The notes under the pieces are model-generated. The model saw only the letters and a list, made by a program, of their open reading frames with translations. It made no database searches and was not told the origin of the DNA. Positions 50,401 to 62,400 of a stretch of DNA of 64,000 nucleotides are shown here, one piece after another. Position 1 is the stretch's first letter. Every line of letters starts with the position of its first letter. This DNA comes from Apostichopus japonicus (Eukaryota > Echinodermata > Holothuroidea > Aspidochirotida > Stichopodidae). Both the position numbers and the translations under genes were made by a program. Location: NCBI RefSeq assembly GCF_037975245.1, contig NC_092580.1:4378501-4442500 (forward strand). The letters are read 5' to 3'.

Positions 50401-53400
50401 ATTGATTTAAGTTAATACCAACACCTTTTTAAGGAATAATTCAGGCCAGATTTTGAAAAAGATCCGGCCGGATTTTGAAAAATATCCGGCCAGAACCGGA
50501 TAATTGGTCACTATCCGGCCGGATAGTCCGGCCGGACCGGATATTCGGTGCATCCCGACTACGGAATGTGAACCACGACACAGTTCTATGACATTTTATA
50601 TCTGCTCTTGCCGATTTAAAATGTGTAATAATTCCATTCCAAAGTTATCTCTCAAACCATATCGATTGATTTATAGTCACGTGACAATATCCCAATGTGT
50701 AGTAAAATCAACGAGGAAGATTTTGGAATTCATTTCATGGCCAAGATCCATCTATGAAGAGTCAAGGTGTAATATAATTTGAATGCATGAGAAAATTTGA
50801 CCAGAATTTGTCTCCTCAATTTCTTTTCCTATCTAGAAAAAATACTACAAAGTGGTTCTTGGACATTATTTTTGTTCTATATAGCAATAAGTAAGCCGAA
50901 AGAAGATAGGAAATTGACTTAGTTTAATATATTTGAAAGCATGTTTAATTTATATGACAGTTATGTCATTCTTAATTCCTATCCTAGGAGAAGCTGGGCT
51001 TGATCTACTTGTAAGCCTTCCATATTTACATATTAGAATCTGAAAGAGACAGCAATGAACTTGAATTTAGCACCCTCTCCTGCAAACACGTATTTCGGGA
51101 GCATTTGATATATTTTTTATCATTTGAACCTTTCTGGTCCTTCGGCTACTTGAAGAGAGGTTTGAGTAGCTCCCAGATCATTTTTGCCCATTATATTTCT
51201 TTCTTAATTTCTTTAATTTCTTTTGGTGGATGGATTATTTTTTTTTTAATCCTGTGTTAATTCTTTGAAATTTGTTTCGATTTACTTTTTAAGTGTTGTA
51301 TCCAGAGAAAATATGGAAGTCAGGCGTTAAGGTTTCCAATTTGTATGTCCCAAAAAAGAAGAAAGTTTTGTCCTTTTATTTTGGGGCTTTTTGAATATTC
51401 TTTTGCTCAGTATACAGAGGTGACCACTAATAATTCTAATCTTATATTGTTGCATGGCTTTTAGAAGGGCTAAATTGTGAAGGTTTTTAAGTCAATAAGT
51501 CATTTTCCCATTGCTTCATATTAGTAAAAGAATTTGATATTATTTTTTATGCTAATTTTGTGACTAATGTCTATGAATTGGAGTGCAATGTGCTGAATAA
51601 GTAATAAAGGCTGTAGCCATGTCTATCTGTTTTGATTGGTTGATTGAATCAATTTAGGCCTACTCACTAAGTTACCATAGCAACCCTGGAGGTAAGGGAA
51701 AAACCCCTTGCAGGTTGTTAAAAAAAAAGTGCTAAGCAGTTTGCCAAAAACCAAGTCGAATAATCCCTCATTATACAGAGGAAAAAAGGACACGTTAAAA
51801 CTGTTTAAAGAATCCTAAAAATCTTTCAAATATTTTTGGAGACCAAATTATTGGAGAGAAATGTTCACATTTTAGTAAGTTTTCCTTTAAATTTTTTTTT
51901 TTATAAAGGAAGACCATATATCAAGGCCAAAACGAAATCTTAGCTTTGGACAGAAGAAGATGTTTGAGTTCGCAAATACTTTGACAATCGCTTCAAATAT
52001 TTACCAAAAGTACAGTTTTTTGAGCAGCCTTTCATCTTATCGATGGTTTTCTGATGGAATATCAAACAGTTATTTATCAATGCCATTTTGTGTCCCAGAA
52101 TTTTTTTGTTGCTGTAATGGTATAAATTCAATGGATTTAATATCATGCAATGAATGTCCTCAACCAAAAGCTCCCAGTGTCAATCCTTCCCCATTTGAGA
52201 AATTGTTATCAGTTTTAATATCTTGACTGACAGGCAGGTGAAGTTACTACGGTAACGTAGGTGGACCGAAATTGAATTGCACTCATATTGTATGTTTTTG
52301 TTGGACTAATGAACTCATACAATTGATTGAATCTGACGTATTGCCTACAAGACATAATCTCCTTTTCAAAATAAAAATTAGATTTATGTCTGTATGTGTA
52401 TGTATGTGTGCGTGTGTTAGTGTTTGTGTGTATTATAATCACAAGTATATATTTCCGTTGCATAACAATTATAGAATTGCTTCGGCTGTCATTTGTGCTT
52501 CTTTTTCTTACCGTATATGACAATCTGATGTGTTTCAAGTTTTTTTTTTATTTGGAAGGAATATTTTAGGTTGCATTAACATAGCAATGTATATTGGGAG
52601 TTATAGGGATTGCTAACAATCTACATTTTTGTGTGATATGCCTGTTCTAAACTTTAAATTGAGCTCTTCCCCCCTTCCCCCATTCCCCCACCCCCAGATT
52701 TTCAATCACTATACTTCCCCTCATATTACTCACATATCTTTACCCTGCAAGAAGTGTAGCCTACTTAGATTTTGCCCACTTTCACAAAATTTAATTTTAG
52801 TCTCCCCCAACGGGTAAGTTTGGCGTTATCTCGTGTCAACCTTGTCAATGAGAATCTCAAGGTAAGTTGCTAATAGACAGCGGACCGTTCTCTGCACTCC
52901 GCTTATATTTTTTCTTCTTCAATTTTCATTTTTTTGTTTCATAACTAAAATATCTTCTTTCCACATTTTAATTTTTTAATTATTTTTTTATTATTGTCAT
53001 CTTTAATGGATTGGAATTTTATGGAAATTGATTACCATATCATCATACAGTTTCCTGATCATTGCATGTACATTTTTATAGTAAAGACTAATTCAATCAT
53101 TTTTATCTGACAAGTTACTGTCTTCTATACTCTACTTTAAAGACCAAATATGGAGGCAATTTTTTTTTTTTAGATTTTCCATTAATTTAGGAGTTTACAT
53201 ACCCATAATCAACATGTGTAAAAAATAATCTTCGAAAACCTACTATAACCCATCAAAAAACGACCACGAAAATGGACATTTTGGGTAGTCACGTGACATG
53301 AACCTCTGGAATGTCTGAAAACAGAGATTGACCCAAAGGAGCCTCTGGTCACCGTGTGACGTCAAAGTTTGTATACCGCGAAAATCAAACGCTGATATAG

Positions 53401-56400
53401 GCACTGTTTGTACACAGATAGCGAACAATTGTACTGTTTTTGACTTCCAATTTCGAGCGTTTGAAAAGCTGTTAGCTTAAAACAAGATCACATGAAGGTT
53501 AACAACAAGTTTTAAGACAATTATAAGCAGAAATTTTAGTTAAATTGCTTATTTTATTAGCAAAATTTCCACTCAAATGGAGGCATCTTTTACATAGCGT
53601 AGCGTCAATAGGTCCGTACGGTACAATATACTTAGTACTTACTCGTTTTAATATCCAAAAGTACAAACACAAAAAAAGTATCCTGTCAATAAACAAATTT
53701 AGCAGTGAATATCCTAATCCACGTTTCTTGTTCAATCCTGGGCGAAAAACTACCGTGACTCTGTGTAATTCCATAGAGTTAGGTCTAGTTGAAACAGGCC
53801 TTGACCAGTAACATCCCACAATCACAAGACAGTCACTAACGAAATAAAACGTCCGATCGCTACATACTACCGTTTTTATTCAACTCCTTGGAACATGCAG
53901 ATGTCGGAATAAACAGAACGGACAATATTACACATGTATCACGAACTCACGATACTGGAATACAACAAATGAAATAGATAAATCCTAACATGGCTATTTA
54001 CACATGCTGTGAGCCAACGCCAGCGAGAGTTGTAACTAACTACCGTACATGTACTAACAATGCTATACCCTTGGCACGGTATATATATATATACGGTCAT
54101 CTCTTACAGTAAATATATTACTGTCAATTGCGTGATATAATGTTACATGTAAGGACGTCCAGGGCGTGTTTACGGTCAATTTCACATTAGCTATGTCCGA
54201 CCATGGTCCGACACAGCTATCGACAGTATATTATTTTCACAGAATGAGACATTTGCAGCATACACAGAAGCAGGGTCATGCATGTGGACTCATGGGCATG
54301 AGATACTCCGGGTGCTGAAAAATCTTTCCGCGTGGATCTCAAAGTCCGTGGCGTTTTACGTCGGTTCTTTTACTCGGAAATCTAAAAAAGCTGATGCTTT
54401 TTGTTGGATGAGGTATAACTGCAACCTCCAACAACACAGAATTGTGGCATTTTGAGGAAAAAGGAGTAATATCGTTGATGTTTTTGGCAGCTCAAGTATA
54501 CGACTTTACACACTAAAAGTATAGTTGTGAGTGAGGTATACAAACGTTGACGTCACATGGTCACCTGATGTCTTAGGAATGTTTCAGGAATGTCTGAAAT
54601 AGAAGCTGACTTTTCATCCCATTTTTCACGTATTTAACGTCCGAAATTGGTAAAGTTAATTACAGCAATGTAATTGGAGTCAGTTAAGGATTACATACAT
54701 GAAAAATGGTGGGATTTTATGTTCATCGAAAAGTCTCCATAGTTGGTCTTTAACTGATGTGGATATCAGTGTCCCAGTGACACGAGTCAGGATTCCGTAA
54801 GTAAATAGCAGAAGTTTAATTTTCAGAGTAACAACTGTATTGTAAACGTGCAGACATATCTTAAATGTGTATCGGTATATAGCACATCATATGCATAGTG
54901 GTACAATCAAAGATTTCTCTATCTGACTCTCTCTTTCTCTCTCTCTCTCTCTTTGTACTTTCTCGTTCTGCCTCTCGTAGATCGGTCCGGAAGGATACGC
55001 TTTCGGTATCAACAGAAACGGGTACATTCTTCTCCATCCCCGTCTGAAGGCAGAGGTAAGCACCAAACATTTCATTTTATTCTGAATGTTACGTTCGTGG
55101 ACACTCACATTTAGTCCGGAGAGTTTGTTACCCTTCTCACACCCCTAGAAGATCATTTCATTGTGATGGTATTATATTCAACTAACCATACTAACAAACT
55201 GACCCGATCATGGCAGTTTTTTTGTTTTTTTATTGCAATCTGCCGTGATTAAAGTAAAAAAGTTATCCTCGGTGACTAACAAATGCATATAGCATCATCA
55301 TCAAACGACTTCATGAAATCTTGGTTTGAATTCCAATTGGAATCAAATTTTGATAGGAAGGAAAATAGGGAACATATTAGAAAATTAAAATGGAAGGTGC
55401 ATACATACATATATAGACTCTGGTCTTGTATGTAATGAAGGCCTGGAGAAGTTACATCCCCATTACCTTCTCCCCTGAATACCAACCTAAAGTGGTCTTT
55501 TGCAATTTTCATGTAGTAACACCCTATAGGAGTTGTTAGTTGGTCAAAAATTCTTCTGTTTCTAAATAATCATGAATTTTATCATTCTAAAGAGAAATTG
55601 GTTCTGTTTTGTGAGGTTTGAATTCATTTGAACACATAAAAATGATCAATTCATAATTAATGATGAATGTAAATGACTGATTTCATGAAGCTGTTTAATC
55701 CATGGTGTTTGTCTGATGTTCGTAAACTAACATGCATCTTGACTATGAGGTGTTCCTCTCTTTTATCAACATTCGTATGTATTATCGTTTTTGGAATAAC
55801 AAAAAAAAGAAATTCACATTGAATGTTTCGGTAGTCCTGCCAACTCCCCTCACCACCCTCATCATGTCATCGCAACTAAACTCATTTCACTTCCTGCTTT
55901 TACTGACAGGAACCATAATTTTGTTCTTTTGTGTGAAATTTGAAAAATTTAAAGGCTGAAAAATGGGATTGAAATGATCGATTCACAGTTTGTGAGGTTT
56001 TGTATAATTTTGTTTTTCCTTATGAGAATGACCCGGCCTCTTTTGGGGTCTCTTTAGGGGAATGCTGGTGGAATTTGAGACGTTAACTCATAATAGTTCT
56101 AGTGATAGCAATACGCAGAGGTGAAAATAATATCAGTTTGATTTTTAGCAGCTGTTTTGGCAATGTTGATGGTCATTTTTTTTGTTTATTATAAGGTGAC
56201 TCATATATATTTATATATCATTAATCAAGCTATTGGTTGAGGATCTGGTATCATTGGTTAGCTTATGTACTATTTTTCAGTTGCATTTTGAAACTGATAT
56301 ATCAGCTCATAGGTTTTGTAACAAAAATGTTTAGCCTTCAAATTTGTATAACAGCTATAGATAAAGTGTTCCAACGGACTCCATGAGATAACTAAGAGAC

Positions 56401-59400
56401 CAAATTTCTGTGAAATTCTCCAAAATTTTCTATAGTGATATAAATTTCGGGCTGGAATTGCTGCAGTTGAACTCTTATGAATGATAGATGAATGCTGTGG
56501 GGAAAAGAATTATATATATTTATATTCTCTTATGAGAAAAGTGAAATTCTAGGGCTTGAATCTTTATATGCTTGACACCTGTATTGACAGTATCAGTATT
56601 GGATATCATGTATAGAACTTTAGGACATACAAGAGCATCTCGCTAGCATTTGTCACTGTTAAATACTGTGATAACTTATTCAAGTCTACTAGAGTCAATC
56701 TGGTGTGTGATCCATTGTATGACTCAACTCTCACTGCAATGTGTGTACCACCAAATAGTGCCACAGTATTTTGTGCTCACATTTATACACAAGCATTGGG
56801 ATATGACTACAGAATGCTTTTTAGTTTGGCATGTGTATGCCCATGTACAAACTGTCTTTAGTGTGGTATGGGTATATGTTTACTGGAGTTCTCATGGTGT
56901 CACACCAACAGTCATCTGCATATTACTCATTGTGTGTCACTGGTACATTGACAGACTATATGCTTGAGACATGTATGGACATTAGGTTATAGATAGGGAA
57001 GTGAAGAGCTTCTGGCATATTAGGACATAGTAGATTATCATGCTAGCCTCTATATGTTGCTGCATCACCCCACAGACATATAATTTATAGGTTGACATTT
57101 GTATGTCTACATTTCAACTGACATAATTCAAACTAGCTAATGCATCGTGTGTTGCTCATGGTGTGTCACTAATGCGTCCACAGACTGCTCATATGTTATG
57201 GCACTAAACGCCCACAGACTACTCTCCGTGTGAGACTAGTATGTCCACAGACTGCTCATGGTGTCACTGGAATATCTACAGAGTGTTGTGTGTCACTGGT
57301 ACATTCACAGACTGCTCATATGTTGTGGCACTAAACACCCACAGACCACTCATGGTGTGTCACTGCAATGTCCACAGACTTTGTGTCAATGGTACGTCCA
57401 CAGACTGCTCATGTTGTGATACTTAATTGTCCACAGACTGCTGATGGTGATAAACTAGTAGGTCCACACTAGACTGCTCATGGAGTGTTACTGCCTTGTC
57501 AACAGAGTGTTGTGTCACTAGTGTATCCACAGATTTGCTCATGTTGTACTACTGTAGGTGCACAGACTGGTCAAAGTGTGACATTGGAATGTCTACACAA
57601 GTGACATCCTATAAGTGTGGCACTGCTACATGTACAGACTTCTGATAGGTGTGACATATCTATGTTTACATTTTATCTGACATATGATTCAACCAAATTA
57701 ATGCTTAGTATGTTGATTTGACAGCAAGGAGAACAGTTACACTTTATAGAATATAAATTCAAGGAATTTTCTGGCTGTTATAGCGCTGATTTAATTTCGA
57801 AAGCTATATAAATGACAATGGGATGTATGTATCTCAGGTGGGACCATTTATGTATCTCAGATTAGACCATATTAGGATACCTGTAATGTATTTGTCACAA
57901 TTAAACAAACTCATAGTCATGATCTATTCAGGAGGAACAGGAAGGCAGAAATATGGTGTAATTCGGGGCAATTTTCAACGTTATGGGAACAGATCAGCAT
58001 GGGAAAGGGGGAGGGGAAGAGGTGTTAAAATTAAAAGTGTCTTATGATTAATCTAACAGATTAGCAAGCTTGTTACACTGTATTGGATGATAGCTAATTA
58101 CTTGTCTGAGAGTAGCACTATGGAGGACATACTTAGATTGTTCATCTGTGGAAGTAGCAAACTATATAACAATGTGACTCTGAAGCAGTTATACTCCAAT
58201 ATAATTCCTGTCATCTTGTGGAAAGAGGTGGGATTGGGGGGAGGGGGGGGGACGGGGGAAATGTTCTCATATACCATGTTCTACTGTAAGTCTCCAGTAT
58301 GGACAGGTCCCACCCAACCTAGGTATCATAATATAAGCCTTATGTGGTCAAGCTGGACTGTGGACATGCAGTAGTGTCCACTTTGTTTAGTTCCTTTGGA
58401 TGGATGAATGGATTTTTTCCGGCTTATTCCGAACAGTTTTCTCGTCTCCCCCTTTTTTTCCTCCCTACTCTCTCTCTCTCTCAATCAATCTCTCACTCCT
58501 CTTACAACTTTTTATGTTTTTATTATCAGGAAGAAATCAAGTCAATTTTGGAGGTATTATTATCAAACAGATCCATTATCCTCTTCGCTCTCCTGTATAG
58601 TCCTCAAGTGTTTGCAAATATCAAAAAGAAAGAAAAGGCTGTAGAACTTGCAGCCAATGATTGATTTATACTGACATTTTCGATGTTGTCTTTATTGTCA
58701 TCATGTTACACTTGCACTCTCTATGTAAAAATGAAAAGTAAAAAAAAAGGAATTAGAAGGTGGTTGCCGGACGATCAGAATAGATAGTGTGGTTGCGGCA
58801 GCAGTGCTGTGTGGTTCTCGATTGTAAAGGGGTGTTAAGATTTCCCCCCCTCTCGTAGCACCCAGCAGCCCTCCTCAATATGGTCGTAGAGGTGCAGCTG
58901 CGCAGCCTTGGTCACCCATGGCTCATGCATGCATACAATTACTTAAATATTCAGGCTGCATGTAAAGATGCTTGTATATCACCAGTGTCACAGATGCAAT
59001 GACCTTTGATAAGTACATGTCGCATGCTCAAGTTTGGGCCAAGCACCTCTTCCCGTACATGTTAGACGGCCCAGTAATTATCGTAGTCATTCATTCATTC
59101 ATTCGTTCATTTGTACATTTCATTTGTACTTGCTGTCAATAACAAATTTGATGAAACATTACAAATTGCCGTTTCAGTCCTGATGACCATGAAGTTCATT
59201 TCGGGCCCTCTTTTTAAGGGCTGTCAAAAAACACAGGGGAGAAACAAAACAACAAAATATCTGGCCAGAAAAATTCTTTCCCAATTCACAGACACAATAG
59301 TGGCTTGCCAGAAATCAATTTCCAATACTTTTGGACGTTTTTTTATCCATATCAGCTCTAAAAGTCTGCATAAACTCTGGGCATTCTTCATAAAACACAG

Positions 59401-62400
59401 GAGTGAGAAGATGGAATCTCTACTCGTTCCTGTGCGAGAAACAAAATTGCCTCTCGGATGGCCTTGCAAGAACATCGAGCATGATTCGATGGAAAAAAAA
59501 GTTGCTACAAAGTAGAATTACTTGGTTTTTGCTCTAGTTTTGACAGCAAGTTTAAAATGCAAGTATCTACGACGAGTGAATAAGAATGAAATTCCAAGAC
59601 TAACATTAAGCCTTTTTCCGAGTGTTTGTATTTAACTTGTTTGGAAATGTGCATAGCAAAGCATGTGTCAAAACTATGTGAATTATGCATGAAGGTACCT
59701 TCAACTTTATGTATCACCATCGTGCCATATAGATGCATCGATATGAAAGTCGTGTCTCTGTTCCTCTATTGCATGGAGTGAAATAATTATTTAAAAAAAA
59801 AACTAGTTAATACATATTTAACATCTCATACTCTTCTAACCATCATAGTTATTTCTAAAATGATTAATGTAATATTCATGTCATATATGATGCAGTTTTA
59901 CATCGTTTTCTCCAGGTAAGGAATAAAGTTCACTTTTTTTTCTTTCTTTATATTGGTTGCAGTTTTAGCAAAGTCCAATGGGAAATTTTATTCTTGTCTA
60001 TAGTTTGGATGAAAAGATGACTTCATTCTAATAATAACAAACATCAATACAAAAACAAACAAACAAAGAACAATAGAAGAAAACAAAACAATGGACAAAA
60101 ACAATAAAAAAGAAGTTAAAATGCAATACTTGAGTTGGAGGATATTAAATACCAGTACTTAATTTTTCTAAAACATTCCTGCTCTCTCCATTCCCATCTA
60201 AGCAATTAATTTGCAGATTATTCAAAACAGTAGGTGTAACAGTAGGAAATGAAACTATGCGTTGCTGCCTAAATAACACATTTTTCACTGATTCAGCAAT
60301 AGAAAGGATAACTGCACACATGTTAACCATGATTCTCAACTCTTTTAGTATAATATCCCTTATACTTCTCGCTTAGTTTGGTGGTCTGGGAGATGTCGAA
60401 AACCAGACGGTGAGTTTTAACAAGTAGGAGGGGAAAAAACGATTCAACTTTTCTGCTTTAATTTGCACAGATTCATTTTGCATAACAAGGAAATTTGACA
60501 TTTTCTGAATATTTCATTTTCAATATTTTTGAGCATTTGTTTTTGGTGTCTGGCCTGCTGTACACCTTTCTGTTATCACACAGATTTGTGATATTCAATC
60601 AGATTTATTCATTTTAATTCATTTGGAAATACCATCTTTGATGATTACCCAAAGCTTGTGCTTAAAAACTATGTAGTGCATTTTTTTTTGGGGGGGTTCT
60701 TTGGATACAAAATTTTTACCGTAAGTGGAAATTTTGATCGATTTTTCCATAGTCGGTTTAACTCTCACAACTCAGTGGTGCACCTTCCTCAGAAGTACAA
60801 TATTTCCACATTGAATGAATTGCAGACAGGTGTTGAATGGGGTTATAACCGTATGTTATGGTTACCATGGAAAAGGTCCTCCTTTGTCAGCGTCAGGGTA
60901 GATTAAAAAAATTAAACATGACCAGTGTCTTTTATAAGGTAGTCCTGACAAAGCTGTTATGCAATACCGTGGGAAAACAAATTCTTCAAATGGTGATTGG
61001 TCATCTAATCACTCTAGACTAAGCTACTTTAAATTTGAGCAAAGAAAGGCGAAGTGGGTAGATGGCTCTTCAAAGTGTTATTAAATGGCCTTATAAAGCA
61101 TATGAATTGACTTTTAACCTCCAATCTTATGCCATTTTCAAGTCTGTATCATTCAAAGTAACTTTTCTCAAAAGTGGACTGAGGAGAATGTACATCCCCT
61201 CAACTCAGGCCCTTCAGCAATGTCCTAACAACTTGTCCCCTTGTCTTCAGATAAAAGACAGTAACCCTAATTTGTAAGAAACCTCTAGTCAAAATAGGTT
61301 TGAAGAGAGTAATAAGAACATGCTGTATTCACCATAATCAATTGGTGAGCTAAATTGTTATCAAATGTTGTGGTAGGTGTTAATTGCTATATGCACAGGG
61401 TAATAATGTAGGATATAACATTTCTAAGCTTCTTTCCATTGTTACTATCAATTCAAACCCTCCTATATTTCTCCTTTCCTCAGTCCTGCCCTCTCAACCC
61501 CTCCCCCCTCCCCTCCCCTCCCTACCGCTCCCCTCCCCTCCCCTCTCCTCTCCTCCCCTCCCCTCCCCTCCGATCTTCCAAACCCTTCATGCCAATCTCC
61601 TTCAATGTTTGGTGGCAGTTGTTTTTGTCGATTTTATTCATCAACTCTTTTCATAATCGTTAACAAATACAAAAGGTGGGTATTTAACCCCTTTTATTTG
61701 GAATATTTCTCGTCACAACAAAAGGTGGGTGAACATAGGTTTGTACCTGCTATCATATTCATATTTTAATTAACTTTGTTTTTAGCTGATTGAGCTAAAT
61801 TTGGTACACTGCATAAATTTCATTACAATCTGTTTTTTTAATTTTGTGTTTTTTATTAATTTATTTTTGCATTTTATATGCCATGGTGAGGTGTTTTTCT
61901 TAATTCTGTTGCATTTATTGTGACCATCCTGCACTCTGATGATTGATTATTTGCACTGAATATTTTGCTCTGTTAAGCTCAAGATTAATAATATCTCATA
62001 AAGATTCAGCTGTATGTAACTGTAAGGACCAGTATGTCTATATTATTTGATATTTTCAGAATTCATCAAATTTTTTGAGAAAAAATCTGTATAATGATGT
62101 TGGTAATTAGTACTGCTGATTATAGTACTACCCATCATGTAACTAGTAAACGGTGGTGTTACCAGGGAGTAGTATATCTCACAAACAAAGGGAGAATGGA
62201 GGAAATCAGACAGACAATAACAACCATTGTTTTAGTTTAATTTAATCATTGCTGATGATTAAATCACTCATCATTATATTGAATATGAAGAAGGAATTCA
62301 GAGAGACATAATAGACATTCATGAAAATTGACCATTATTCTAAGAACAAAGGTATTTGCAATACTAAAAGATATTGAAGGTCAGTCTTAGGTGTAAGAAA

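Larger units (their letters stand above)
44573..54980 (+). other. alpha2/delta intron 17 (10.4 kb)
   Basis: The largest intron in the window. It holds a 13-bp minisatellite, two hAT-type elements and a TTAA-flanked inverted-repeat element (all entered separately). Exons 17 and 18 join in frame at a family-conserved position, so no exon is missing. Confidence 0.8.
55056..60376 (+). other. alpha2/delta intron after exon 18 (5.3 kb)
   Basis: Contains the repeat at 57166-57560, a weak microexon candidate at 58530, a G run near 58237-58256, a TC run near 58467-58486 and a CATT run near 59091-59110. The 134-residue open frame at 59111-59515 has no recognisable domain. Confidence 0.6.

Noticed and set aside
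53499-53825. 108-residue minus-strand open frame inside the TTAA element as a transposase fragment
   Set aside because: No DDD/DDE-type motif or other transposase feature visible.
59111-59515. 134-residue open frame in an alpha2/delta intron
   Set aside because: No recognisable motif; length is compatible with chance in this AT-rich DNA.
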